DNA of 64,000 nt, taken from Chelydra serpentina. Taxonomy: Eukaryota; Chordata; Testudines; Chelydridae. Made by a program: the position numbers and the translations under genes. Within the stretch, counting starts at the first letter, position 1; the number at the start of each line of letters is the position of its first letter. The DNA is taken from contig JBAIAC010000007.1 in assembly GCA_037349315.1 (NCBI GenBank), forward strand, positions 52,477,001 to 52,541,000. The letters are read 5' to 3'. Below, in pieces: positions 12,206 through 22,779 of the stretch. Below the pieces are notes generated by a model, which was not told the DNA's origin, did not search any database, and saw only the letters and a list, made by a program, of their open reading frames with translations.

Positions 12206-12399
12206 GAAATAAGGCCAAAGCACCACTGGGGGACTGATGTGGCCTCAGGCAGCCCTGGGAACTTGGGTAGCCTAAAGTTGCCCACACTGAGCAGAGCTCT
12301 GGTGCAGCTAAATCAGTTTTGTCTGGGGGTGGGGGGTTCTCCACCCCCTTCTCTCAAATCTCTCTCATCTCTTTCTGTTCTTGTCCCTGGAGGTGTCTC

Positions 12400-12880
12400 C
12401 TGCTTTCTCCACTGGCAATTCTTTCTAATGATTGTGGAGGTGTGAAAATTACTTTTGATTCAGCAATGGGCAAACGATAATAAGGTACTATGATTGAGCA
12501 GAGCTGCTGAGGTTCATTAATGTGCCTGTTGCTTGTCATCTCACTCATTTCGGTGCTTTTCTCTGAAGGCGGCTCCTATGATTACTGTACCCTTTGCTTT
12601 CAAAGGAGCAAACAGTCAAACAGGCAGTTACTCTGACTAGTCCTCCTGAAACACTTTAAACAAGCCCCACATTCCCTTTGAGAGCTAATGTGATGCTTAC
12701 TAAAACCTGCTGTTCCTCATGAAAGCAGAGGGCATCTGGAGTGGGATGCGGGAGATGAAGTTCTTTCGCAGAAAGTAACATAAATACACCTTGCCAGAAA
12801 TCAGTTTGAATAGTTCGACGTAATTAGTGAATTTCATTTTTCAAGCCGATTTGGGACCCTAGGTGGCTTTACATTACGGG
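12400..12880. other. Repeat-free stretch, candidate conserved non-coding DNA
   Basis: About 480 bp lack recognised repeat signatures and contain TAAT/ATTA-type words (ATTCATTAATG, CGTAATTAGTG). No ORF is convincing. Conservation cannot be judged from one sequence, so the label is speculative. Confidence 0.2.
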
Positions 12881-13100
12881 GCGGGGGGAAGATGAGAGGT
12901 TTTGCTGTCCCTTGATTGGACTAGTGTACATATATTTATGTACATGTAATGACCCCTTATGTACTACAGGGATGGATGCCTTAGAGATAAATGTTATAAC
13001 AGTACTGCTGAACAAGCCAGCCTGGCAGGATTGCTCTAACTACCTGTGACCCAGGGTCCTCTTCTTAGAACCAACTGGCAGAGGGCACAGGTTTTTGTAG

Positions 13101-14100
13101 TGTCATATACATGCATAATTGTTTACCAAAGGGTGCCATGTGAGATCTCTACTGAGAGCCAGTAGCCTACTGGTCATCATAATTCTTGCAACATGTCTGT
13201 ATGGATAATATTTTAAATGTTGTGTCAATACTGAAAATGATGTTCTTATGGTCTTAACATTAAGGAGATGACATGCCTTGGATATGTTCCTTTCAGGCAG
13301 GAGGTAACAGACATTTATCTCCCTATCTGGTCATGCGGGTGTTATGTATTGTACGCCTCACAATGTAGGTCTATTTGCATACTGAGAAACAGGCAGAAGA
13401 ACAGATTGCAAAATCTACAAGAGACGAAATTCACAGGCTAAAACAAGCAAAAGGGAACGTCCAGTTTAGAACTAAAGACACGAGATTGGTAGGGTATATG
13501 TGAAGGTACAAGGAAACACAGGATCCTTCACCAAGGAGGCAAGGTGATAATGTGTTTGTCTTATGAAAGAGGTGGTCACAGCCAGCCTGGCTGTAAAGAG
13601 CTGCAAGGATTTTGGGTGAGCATTATTCTACAAGACATGGGAGAATCTTTTTTAATTAAGTCTAAGCTCTAGAATGCGTGTTATGATTTTATTTTATATG
13701 TAACCATTTATTTCCAATGCTACTTCTTGCTAGTATTTGAATCTCTATGCTTTGTTAAGTAAACTTATACTTGCTTTACCGAGCGGTGATCAGAGGTGGC
13801 ACTGGTAAGCTGGGGTGTACTGGGTCTGTGGAAGCAGCAAATCATCTGTGAATACTGGCAGTGTCCAGTTGAAAAGGGGCTGCATGCTCCAGGGGATGCT
13901 CAGAGGTTAGAGTGTTCCTTTCCCTAACCTGTAGAGAGACTGCGAGGCCAGTATAGGCCTAGAAGGGAGAGTTTGTGTTGCCAGTGGCTGGTGGAGGTGG
14001 GGAGCTGACCCCCCAGCAAGCACAGACAAGGCTTCCTTACGCTAATGGCAGGTGGTAGTGAGGTGCCTCACAGCTCTGGGTACCCTCGGGAAGCATCACA
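13101..14100 (+). mobile_element. Probable solo LTR
   Basis: The stretch begins TGTCATATACATGC and ends GGGAAGCATCACA. It is about 1 kb, the size of an LTR, and ends with a run that looks like an LTR U5 (CCCCAGCAAGCACAGAC, then TCACAGCTCTGGGTACC). I see no gag, pol or env sequence beside it, and no clear target duplication. Boundaries are therefore uncertain. Confidence 0.45.
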
Positions 14101-14379
14101 CTACCATACTGGGGACCCAAGCTCAGTTCCTGGGTCTTGGTCTATCATTCAGCAAGGCCAGAAGTACGATAGAGACCATGTAGTCATACTCAGGGAGGAA
14201 GGAGTGCCTGCTGTCAACCAACCACAGTGCTCTTGGGGGGGTGATCCAAAGTCCATTGAAGTCAAAAGGAGCCTTTCCATTGATTTATATCTTAGAATTT
14301 TAAACTACAATCCATCACTGTAGTACCTGAGTATTCTCCACCTGAATCAAGAGCAAGAGCAAGGTCCTTAGTGGACTTC

Positions 14380-14820
14380 ATGGAGTCTCTGGCATTTCTC
14401 CCTTCATGGTGACAGAACTCTGCTTGGAGCAGATTTTTTGTTTTGTGGGGAAGGTGGGAATAAAAGGGGTGTTGGAATTGTGTCTCATACAGTGGAATGG
14501 CTTTCTCAAAAAGAAAGGTTTTGTAAAGTTTTCTAAAGGTGGTGAGACTCTGGATTCACTTGATCACCTGTGGAAAATTTGTTCCATAAGCAGATCCCCT
14601 TGAGGGAGAATGCTTTGTCCTGGGCTTAGTGCTGGGCATTGTCCCAAGGTCGCACACCTTTCATGGGGATTCATAGATCAGAATTTGGTCTGTTGATGGA
14701 CCAGGGCCTGCTTTGAAAATTAAGACCAATGCCTTGACTGGCATTGGAAGCTGACTGGGAGCCAGTGGAGGTACTTCAGCACAGCCTAGAATGTGGAGAA
14801 GGCAGGCAGCTGCACTGAGC
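14380..14820. mobile_element. Possible ancient LINE fragment (L2/L3-like)
   Basis: Segments such as TTGTTCCATAAGCAGATCCC, TTTGAAAATTAAGACCAATG and CTGGGAGCCAGTGGAGG resemble old non-coding LINE 3' sequence of amniotes. The similarity is by recognition of phrases only. The edges are arbitrary. Confidence 0.35.
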
Positions 14821-15435
14821 TATAGATCAAGCCCTAGGTCATTAAGGAGAAGCACTGATAGGGAATTCTAGCCAGTCCTCCTCAGCCGGAAACATGGCTG
14901 CCACAACATGGTGTTTGTTTGAATGTGTCATGGTATAATTGTTTAAATAAATGCACCCACTGCCCATTACCTCCCTGGAATTGGACCCCAGAACGCTTCT
15001 ATCTTTGGGTGGGTTTTTTGGGGCAGGGGAGTGACAGCCAACACCCTGCTTCACCCATCCTCCTGGTAGCTCCTCTTTGGGGGAGGAGGCCCAAGGTTCT
15101 TCCATCCTCTTGTACTGACAGTGGCGAGGCCCAAAATCTGCTGAAGCCGCCATGCTAGACCCAGTGCCTCTGAATTAGAACTGTGCGTGCCCTGGGATCA
15201 CACGCTCCTGAGCACACGAGATATGGGTTAAGCAGGTGTCTGTGCGCAGCGGCTAGAGCTATCACAACACAAATTAACACAAGGATGGGGCTTGAATGAC
15301 ACGTGGAGGCTGTAGGACCAAGTTGCAAGGCTGTCAGGAGGGAGATGGGGGGGCTCTGTGTGACCAACCGTCCTAATTCCCTTCCCCTGAGGAGAGGGAT
15401 GGAGAGGGTTCGAGGGGCAGCAGGTTGGGGTGTTA

Positions 15436-15970
15436 GAGAGGAAATATGGCCCAGTGGATAGCACACAGGACTGGGATTCAAGAAACCTGGATTCTGTCCT
15501 GACTCTGCCGCTGACCTGTTGGGTGGCCTTGGGCAAGTCCTTTCACTTTCTGTGCCTCGGGTTCCGCTCTCATTTGTCTGGCTTGTCTACTTCAATTGTA
15601 AGCTTGTCAGGGCAGGGTCTGTTTCTTGTTATGGGTACCTCTACGCAGTCCATGGCAGTGAATTTCCCAGCCCAAGTCGTCAGACTTAGGTTTGCAGGGC
15701 TCGCTCTAGCACACTAAAACTAACTATGTAAACAGCGCTTTGAAGTTGTGGCTTCGGCTGGAGCTCTGGCTCTGAAACTGAGGGAAGGGGCTGAGCTTCA
15801 AAGTGCTGTCTGCCCGGCTATCTTTAGCGCACTAGCGTGAGCACCGGCAACCCTGAGTCTATCGACTTGGGCTGGGAGGCCTGCTGACACATGCTGTGTT
15901 CACGTACCCTTAGTGTTTGTACACCCTTATGTGCCTACAGAGGCTAGCATAATACAAATCAGTGATAATA
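15436..15970 (+). mobile_element. MIR-like SINE split by a MITE
   Basis: The tRNA-like head (CCAGTGGATAGCACACAGGA), a GGATTCTGTCC box B-like segment, GGCCTTGGGCAAGTCC, and a tail with AATTGTAAGCTTGTCAGGG identify a CORE/MIR-type SINE. The tail is interrupted at 15632-15909 by a Harbinger MITE and resumes at 15913 with GTGTTTGTACACCC...GGCTAGCATAATAC. Confidence 0.65.
15632..15909 (+). mobile_element. Harbinger-type MITE inserted in a SINE
   Basis: The termini are TGGGTACCTCTACGC on the left and, on the opposite strand from the right end, GGGTACGTGAACAC. A 3-bp TTA duplication flanks it (15629-15631 and 15910-15912), as expected for PIF/Harbinger transposition. The interior is partly self-complementary (AGCGCTTTGAAG...CTTCAAAGTGCT). 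Confidence 0.7.
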
Positions 15971-16433
15971 GCAGAGTCTATTTATCCTAGGTTCAGGGAC
16001 AAGCAAAGAGTCAGGCTTTCTTATGTTTGCTGAGCAGATTGGCCCATTTGCAGTGTCAGTCAGAAGGGTGGTGCAGGAGACTCGGAGTGCTGCACTGGCA
16101 ATAACCCCCTGGTTTAGTTGCAAGAGCACATCAGGTCCAATCTGAGCTCAACTGTACAGAGGTTGTGGTTTTATTCTGCTGCTGCTTCTGGAGTAAAGCT
16201 TTTCCATTAGTATTCATGGCAGAATTTGGGTTTGAAACTTCCAACCCATTGCTCTTTGTCTTTGAAGTTACTGTAGTGCTGATGCTAGAGACGATGATTG
16301 TTCCCTGTAATCAGTGCACAGATACCACAACTCTCCGATTCCAGCTTTCAAAGACCCACGTCAGGCCAGCATCTTGGTTTTTCACCCCGTTTGTTCCTAT
16401 AGCAACAGAGTTACTGATGCCAGCTTCTACCTT

Positions 16434-16457
16434 ATAATAATAATAATAATAATAATA
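16434..16457 (+). repeat. (TAA)n microsatellite
   Basis: Eight near-perfect TAA units. Confidence 0.9.
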
Positions 16458-16819
16458 TAATGCAGCTTATATTCATTTCCTGAGATTACTGCCAGTCATC
16501 CTGCATATTGTGATGCCTCTTGCATTTGGCCAACATAATTATGCTAATCTGTATTCAGTAACATGGGCAGAAAAAACCCAAACCACTGACTGATAGCCAT
16601 TTCTTACTGCCTGTGTGAGCAGGCACTTCTGTTCCCAGAGTCCACTTGGGCCAGCATCTTCATGACTCCTGAGAAAGTAACTCAGTAGAGTGATTTCTAT
16701 TGTCTCCCTGAGCAGGCCTCTTCATGATCAGCGTGTTCTGACTATCCATGTGAGTGGGCCCCTCCATGGCTAGGCTAATCTCTGACACTCCTGTGAGAGG
16801 AGGATGCCTCTGTCTAGAA

Positions 16820-17139
16820 CAGGGGTCTCAAACTCAAATCACCACAAGGGCCACATGAGAACTAGTAAATTGGCGTGAGGGCCGCATCACTGAAACCTTT
16901 TCATACAATGATACAAAAGTATAGTCAAAAATGAAAAAAATGAAGAGTAATATAGTATTCTATTAAAAGTCAATGTATTAACTTTTAAAAACTGTAATGC
17001 AAAGAGGGGTTTTAATAAAATATAAACACTCAGTAATGTTTGGAGCTTGGCTGCCAGTGGAGTCGACGCCTATTGTGGGCTGCAGGAAATAACTCCGCGG
17101 GCCGCATGTGGCCCGCGGGCCGCGTGTTTGAGACACCTG
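16820..17139. mobile_element. hAT MITE, TIR CAGGGGTCTCAAAC
   Basis: The left end is CAGGGGTCTCAAACTC and the reverse complement of the right end is CAGGTGTCTCAAAC. The flanks are gtctagaa and ctctagaa, an 8-bp target duplication with one mismatch. It contains GGGCCACATGAGAAC and GGGCCGCATGTGGCCCGCGG segments, and is non-coding. TIR and duplication length are diagnostic of hAT; the termini resemble the Charlie/Zaphod group. Confidence 0.85.
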
Positions 17140-17433
17140 CTCTAGAATAATCACTGATTGGCTGCCAAGTACACATAATGGATGCCTCTGCGACAACAGG
17201 AATTTCTGATGTTCGCAGGAGGTGTCTCCGTAAGCAGACTGGTGCCCATAGTGATCCCTGAGTCCTCATAATCAGCACGTAAATATACAGCTATTTTAAT
17301 ATACAGTATGCTCAACAAGCAAAACACACACAATAAAAGATGTTTTCCAATGGTAAATTTTTAAATGAAGTTTTATGTGATAGATTAAAAAAAAATTGTC
17401 TTTAAATGTGTTAGAGTAATCTAACTTCTAGAA

Positions 17434-18074
17434 TGGTGGTGGGCAAACTTTTTGGCCTGAGGGCCACATCGGGGAATAGAAATTGTATGGTGGGCCATGA
17501 ATGCTTACAAAATTGGGGTTGGGGTGTGGAAGCGGGTGCAGGCTCTGGGGTGGGGCTGGTGATGAGGAGTTTGGAGTATAGGAGGGTGCTCTGGGTTGGG
17601 ACCGCGGGGGTTGGAGGGCGGGAGGGGTGTCAGGGGTGTGGGAAGGGATGCAGGTTCCAGCTGGGGGTGCGGACTCTGGGGTGGGGCTGGGGGTGAGAGG
17701 TTTGGGGTGCAGGAGGGTGCTCTGGGCTGGGACTGGGGGGTCTGGAGAGCAGGAGGGGGATCAGGGCTGGGGCAGGGAGTTAGGGCATGGGAAGAGGCTC
17801 AGGGGGTGCATGCTTCAAGCGGCACTTACCTCAAGCATGTCCCTTCCCCAGCTCCTACATAGAGACGTGGCCAGGCTGCTCTGCACGCTGCCCCATCCAC
17901 CGGCACCGCCCCTGCAGCTCCCATTGGAGCACGTAGGAGCCGGAGCAGAGCCATGCGGCTGCTTCTGACAGCAGCGTGGTGCAGTCCCTGACCCAGCGCC
18001 CCGGCCGGAGCTCCAGAGCTTAAAACAGCTTGTGGGCTGGATCTGGCCCACGGGCTGTAGTTTGCTGACCTCTG
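17434..18074. mobile_element. hAT MITE, TIR (CAG)TGGTGGGCAAAC
   Basis: The left end is TGGTGGTGGGCAAAC and the right end, reverse-complemented, is CAGAGGTCAGCAAAC. A perfect 8-bp duplication ttctagaa flanks it (17426-17433, 18075-18082). The interior holds internally repetitive GGGGTGGGGCTGGGGGTGAG-like units that create glycine-rich spurious ORFs. It is non-coding. Confidence 0.85.
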
Positions 18075-18082
18075 TTCTAGAA

Positions 18083-19719
18083 ACTGAAGCCCTATATTTA
18101 CCACATGGCCCATACAACCCAGGGAACAGCAGTGCAAGATTCCCCATCAGTGCACCTCAATCAGCCTGTACAGCCCCATCAATGTATCTGAATCTAACCT
18201 GGAGAGACCACCTCTAGGAATCAGAGGGTACTTTGGTCTTAAGGCCCATACAGCTCTTGGCTTCTCTGCTGAGTCTGCCAACAAGACTACCAGGCAGTGC
18301 CAATGGTGGTTGTGTTTTGTGAAATGTGGACAACTGTCTATTGGGAAATGGGCTGAGAACCCCCATCTAAGGTCACTAACTAGTTCTAAATTAAAATCCA
18401 AATGTAGTAGCCTTTAGGTCATCCACGAATGAATTCTGTAATCTTGGAACATAACGAAAGAAGGCTCAGTCTCAAGAACCTGTGCAGGGGAGGCAGGGGG
18501 AGAATAAATGGTAACTTTAGGGTCTACCAACCTTTGTTAATTTGTCTCAGAAAGAAGTTGCCGTACCTAAAGAACAACCAAAACCAAATGAGTTCTTGAA
18601 ATCAACTTGCAGTGCACTAATGAAGATAGGTGTTATAAGGGTGGGGTAATAGGATGGAAACTTCCCAGGATGCATTAACAAGCCAACTACAGCATTTTCA
18701 ACATTTTACCATTATGCCAGACTAACTTCTTGGCAGCCCATAAGAGATGGAATCAGAGAGTGGAAAAATCCAGGTGTATGTGGCATGGTCACCTCACTTC
18801 AACATGTGCAGTACCCCATTTGAGGCCTGATCCTGCAAGGTGCTGAGTGCCTTCTTCTTAGTTCAGAGTGCCTCCCCAACTCCCACTGCCAACCTCTAGA
18901 GTTGATAGGGCACAGTACCTTGCAGGATCAGACTCTTCCTGATCCACCGCCACAGCATGATTCTGAGCACTTGGCAACTATACTAGCAGTTTGATAGTTA
19001 GCCTCTTACACACCATATGCTTGCTGAAAATTGCCACCTACTGAGTCGCTGACATTGCCTTTGGTTCCAAGCCTTCGAGGGGTTGTCGTCATAGACACAG
19101 CATTGAGTTAAACAACATAATTGTCCTTCTGAAAGCTTCTTTGAAAGTGGGCTTTTAAATCTGGTGGAAGCGGCAGGAACGGGGAGGAAATGTGGGATAT
19201 GGGCAGGCACTGAAGAAAATCAGTTTTTGAAATGCAATGAGAAATGTCAATACAAAATAAATACAAATGTGTAGCCTGAAGAGCTCCACTAATCAGGCTT
19301 ACGCTATAAAAGCAAGGTGAATATTTGAACGCTGTGATGTTGTAGGAGAGGTGCTGGAAAATGGTGCGGAGATTGTTAAAATAATATTACTGTTTTTCAT
19401 ATCTGTGTAGCAAGTTTTGTGCATTTAAACATCTACCCAGAACCACTGTTAGTTTTGCATAAAGTACAACCTTTCCCGGTTGCACAAGAATGGAAGGAAG
19501 GGCTTGTACTGTGGTCAGTAGGGATGCATGAGAGACTAGCTATGATGACCCATGGAATGTACCTTTGTGGTGGGCATTCAGCAGGATCTGGATAAAGACA
19601 GAACTACAAATAAAATGAAAAGCTAGAAATGATACTGCAGTATGTAGTTCAAGGTCATGGAAGTCCTTGGATCAGAAAGATGTGTGTTAGTTTAAGGTAA
19701 GGGCGGTGCCAAAACTGTG
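18083..19719. other. No gene; one short palindromic repeat
   Basis: At 18824-18930, GCCTGATCCTGCAAGGTGC is matched by the complementary GTACCTTGCAGGATCAGAC, a short foldback. Nothing else is recognised here. Confidence 0.45.
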
Positions 19720-19739
19720 TAACTCATGTTAACACAGTG

Positions 19740-19990
19740 TGTTTCTCTGTCCCCTTCTAGTGGCTAGACTACACAGAGGCTTATAAATCTGCTATATCAT
19801 TAGCATGAATAGGCCTTTCAGTTCAGGTAATAGAGGCTCATGGTTTTTAGATCCAAAGGTCTGGGGTTCACACCCCACTGCCAACTATTCAACCAGGGAT
19901 CTCCTATTGCAAGTGATAGACAGCGTCCTGTTAGCTCAAAGGCTGTACTAATTCATAAAACTCTGTGGTCCCACCACTAAAGGGCAGAAA
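19740..19990 (+). mobile_element. tRNA-derived SINE, unnamed family
   Basis: A head segment CTGTCCCCTTCTAGTGGC is followed by a tRNA-like body, GTAATAGAGGCTCATGG with a box B-like GGTCTGGGGTTCACACC, and ends with CCACTAAAGGGCAGAAAG, a rough inverted copy of the head. The same family lies antisense at 38488-38650 and a head fragment occurs near 59227. I cannot name the family. Confidence 0.5.
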
Positions 19991-20125
19991 GTCACATGGA
20001 AGGGGCGTGTAGGTTATGAGCTCCCCCAGCTGTAGAAGTTTGTCCTGAACTAAAGGCATCTGGAGCAGCCAGCTTCCAGATAGGTATAGCAACCTGCTTC
20101 TGGACCAGCATGGCCTCCCTCACAC

Positions 20126-20162
20126 ATGTGTCGTGATGCTGGGGGGTGGGGGTGGGGGAGGC
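20126..20162 (+). repeat. G-rich low-complexity run
   Basis: CTGGGGGGTGGGGGTGGGGG. It generates the overlapping glycine-rich ORFs. Confidence 0.7.
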
Positions 20163-20987
20163 AGGGGTCATCTCTTAGAACACAATGCAATTGGCCCAAA
20201 GAGTCCTCCTTTCCCCCAATCTCTCCTTTCAACTTTCCAACAAAACTGTCAACCTGTGAATGTTTTTATGTTTGCACAAACTCATTATTTCCCTCGCATG
20301 TTCCAGAAATGCTACTGTATTTCTAATGATTGCAAAATCTTTGCCTGCTTTTTGTACTTGACAGCAACTTCACTGTTTTTTTCCAAGTTAACCAAGTTAA
20401 CATCATGAAAATATTGCAGTTATTTTTCTTTCCCCTCCAAAGTCTCAAATTACTGAATTTTTTCCTCCGTCCTTTGTCAGCCCACACTGCGAGACCTTGC
20501 ACAGGACTTCAGCTGGTGAGGCCAGCATGGTAAAACAGATGAGCCAGCATAGTCTGCACATGCAAATCAATCACCAGCTAGTGGAGGAAAAGGTTAGGAC
20601 CTTTCGTCACAATAGACAGAAGGCTAGATCTCTTGTAACCCACTGGTGAGCGTGTTCTAATGCCATGCCTAATTTGCAGAGGATATGAGTCTGTTACAGT
20701 CCAGCTACAAGGCCTTGCTCTTTAGAGGTACATCTACACTGCAGTGTAACTCCTGGGTTTGTGGGACTTGAGCCCACAGGCTCACTGTTTGCAAGCCTGG
20801 CCTTGAGTGTCCACACTGAATATTGACCCTAGGTTTAGAATTTCTAGACCCGTGTCTCGTACCCACACTCAGGCATCTACCCTACACTATGCAGACCTGA
20901 GTCAAAACCGCTTCTAGCACCCACCCCAGCTGTAGCTGCTCTAGCCCTTTGTTTGTGGTGCACTGTGGGAAAACTTGACTGTCCATC

Positions 20988-21289
20988 CAGTAGCGTAGCC
21001 AGGGAGGGAGCAGGGGGAGCGGCCGTTCCCCCTTGAGCAGAAGCGGCGGAAGCGGCGCCTTTTTTTAGCAGCACTAAAAAAAGGCGCCGCTTCTTTTTAA
21101 GCGCCACTTCTTGCACTCACCCGGCGGCGCTCCGGGTCTTCAGCGGCATTTCGGTGGTGGGTACCACCAAAGACCCGGAGTGAGCCACCGAAGTGCCGCC
21201 GAAGACCTGGAGCGCCGCCGGGTGAGTACAGGGGGAGGCGCCTTTTATAGTGCCGCTCCCCCTGCTTTCCGGACTTGGCTGCGCTACTG
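20988..21289. mobile_element. hAT MITE nested in Harbinger, TIR CAGTAGCGTAGCCA
   Basis: The left end is CAGTAGCGTAGCCAGG and the right end reverse-complemented is CAGTAGCGCAGCCAAG. A perfect 8-bp duplication tgtccatc flanks it (20980-20987 and 21290-21297). It is 302 bp and GC-rich, with complementary internal arms (AAGCGGCGCC / GGCGCCGCTT and GCGCTCCGGGTCTTCAGCGG / CCGAAGACCTGGAGCGCC). It explains the meaningless first third of the overlapping 213-aa plus-strand ORF and the opposing minus ORFs. Confidence 0.9.
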
Positions 21290-21297
21290 TGTCCATC

Positions 21298-22162
21298 CCA
21301 TGGAACTTTACAGGAAGTTGTTGCAGCCCTCCAACACATCCCACCGAACCACCTTTTGTGTCTGCATGCTTCCAGCAACCGGAGCCAGCAACGCAGATGA
21401 GTCACCATTTGGAGAACTTGGCCTGCTTTCACTCCTGTTCCAGGAAATGGGCAGAGCATCCATGAGATGCTGGTGGGCATTTCAGTGGCCTTTTCTGACC
21501 TGCCGAAGGCATCAGTCAGAGGAAGACAATACAGACATGGGAGACTCAAACTGGCTGATGCTGCCCATAACTCTCTATATAGCTGCTGATGCTCCCAATG
21601 TAGACCAGCACTTCTGGTGCAGGGCTATGAGCACAGACTGGTGGGATCACATAGTCATTCAGATCTGGCATGACCAGCAGTGGCTCAAGAGCTTTCATAT
21701 GAAGAAAACTATATTTCCAGAGCTTTGTGAGCAGCTTGTCCCAGTGTTATGACACAGGCATGAGGGTGACCATGCCGGTCCAGAAGTGTGTTCCTGTGAC
21801 CATCTGGAAGCTGGTTACCCCAGCCTGTTACAGGTTCGTTGCTAACCAGGGTGGGTGTTGGAAAGTCAACTGTGGGTAAAGTGGTGGCAATCAGGCATGT
21901 CATATACCCAAAGGTGATGGGCATAAACGCTATCCCTGAAGTAACTGCTGGCTTTGAGAGAATGGGGTTTCCAAACTGCACCAGAGCCACTGATGGGACT
22001 CATGTGTCCATAGTTTGCCCTCATCAAAGAGCACATGAGTACATAAACCACACAGGGTACTACTCCATTGTTATGCAGGCCTTCATGGACCACAGCAGCC
22101 AATTTATGGATGCCAGCATGGGCTGCTCTGGAAAAGTTCATGATGCCAGGGTTTTCCTCTGA
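21298..22162 (+). pseudogene. PIF/Harbinger transposase, frameshifted remnant
   Basis: This is a remnant of a DDE transposase of the PIF/Harbinger superfamily (HARBI1-like nuclease), which cuts at TWA-type sites. In the first frame, 21600-21752 encodes a DWWDHIVIQIWHDQQW stretch and FPELCEQLVPVL, then a stop. After a frameshift, 21839-22162 encodes GVGKSTVG, RMGFPNCTRATDGTHVSI with the first catalytic Asp in DGTH, HEYINHTGYYSIVMQAF, and GCSGKVHDARVF. The stop after VFL and the frameshift between 21750 and 21840 show it is inactive. The N-terminal Myb-like partner protein encoded by autonomous Harbingers was not seen. The gene lies inside the element with the GGTACATCTACACTGC end. Confidence 0.85.
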
Positions 22163-22779
22163 TAGGGCGTCTACCTTCATGGACAAGCCAGGACACTATT
22201 CCTATCAAATTACAGTGTAAACTGAGTAATTGTCCCCAATTGTGGTAGGGGATCCCCATTTCCCCTTTTACCTTGGCTTATGAAACCATGTCCTGATCTC
22301 AGAGGTCCTGGAAAAAGAAGCTTTAATTACACTCTCACTAGGTACAGAATGGTGGCTGAATATGCATTTGGCAGATTGAAATCCTGCTGACTCTGTTTAA
22401 AGACCCATTTGGATTCCAGTGTCATCAATACTGTGTGTATTAGTGTGGCTTACTGTCCTCTTTGCAATCTTTGTGAATCCAAAGGTGAGCCATTCGTCCC
22501 GAATGGACTTATGACAGTAATGGGTTACTGAACCAGTACATTCAGCCAGAAAGAGCACCTGTCTGAATTGGAGCAGGATGCATCTCCTGACACTACAGGC
22601 AACAGAAACCAGGGGTGCTTTGTGCACCCACATTAAGGACTTGCATGAACCAAGTATGTACGGACAAAATTAGAAAGGCCAAGGCACAAAATGAGGTCAA
22701 ACTAGCTAGAGACATAAAGTAACAAGAAAACATTCTACAAATATATTAAAAGCAAGAGGAAGACTAAGGACAGGGTAGG

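Larger units (their letters stand above)
20725..22654 (+). mobile_element. Harbinger transposon, decayed, right end not seen
   Basis: The left terminus GAGGTACATCTACACTGC follows TTA, a possible Harbinger target site. The subterminal part (CTTGAGCCCACAGGCTCAC, TGTCCACACTGAATATTG) resembles the MITE-like element at 38352-38962. A broken PIF/Harbinger transposase is present at 21298-22162. A hAT element interrupts the leader at 20988-21289, and a CR1 begins at about 22655. Sequence after that CR1 (24896-25390) may be the displaced 3' part. A matching right TIR was not found. Confidence 0.75.

Noticed and set aside
21097..21549. 150-aa minus-strand ORF
   Set aside because: It runs antisense through the GC-rich hAT and Harbinger leader and has no recognisable protein similarity.
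21111..21752. 213-aa plus-strand ORF as a single gene
   Set aside because: Its first ~60 codons lie in a nested hAT element; only the last third is Harbinger transposase.
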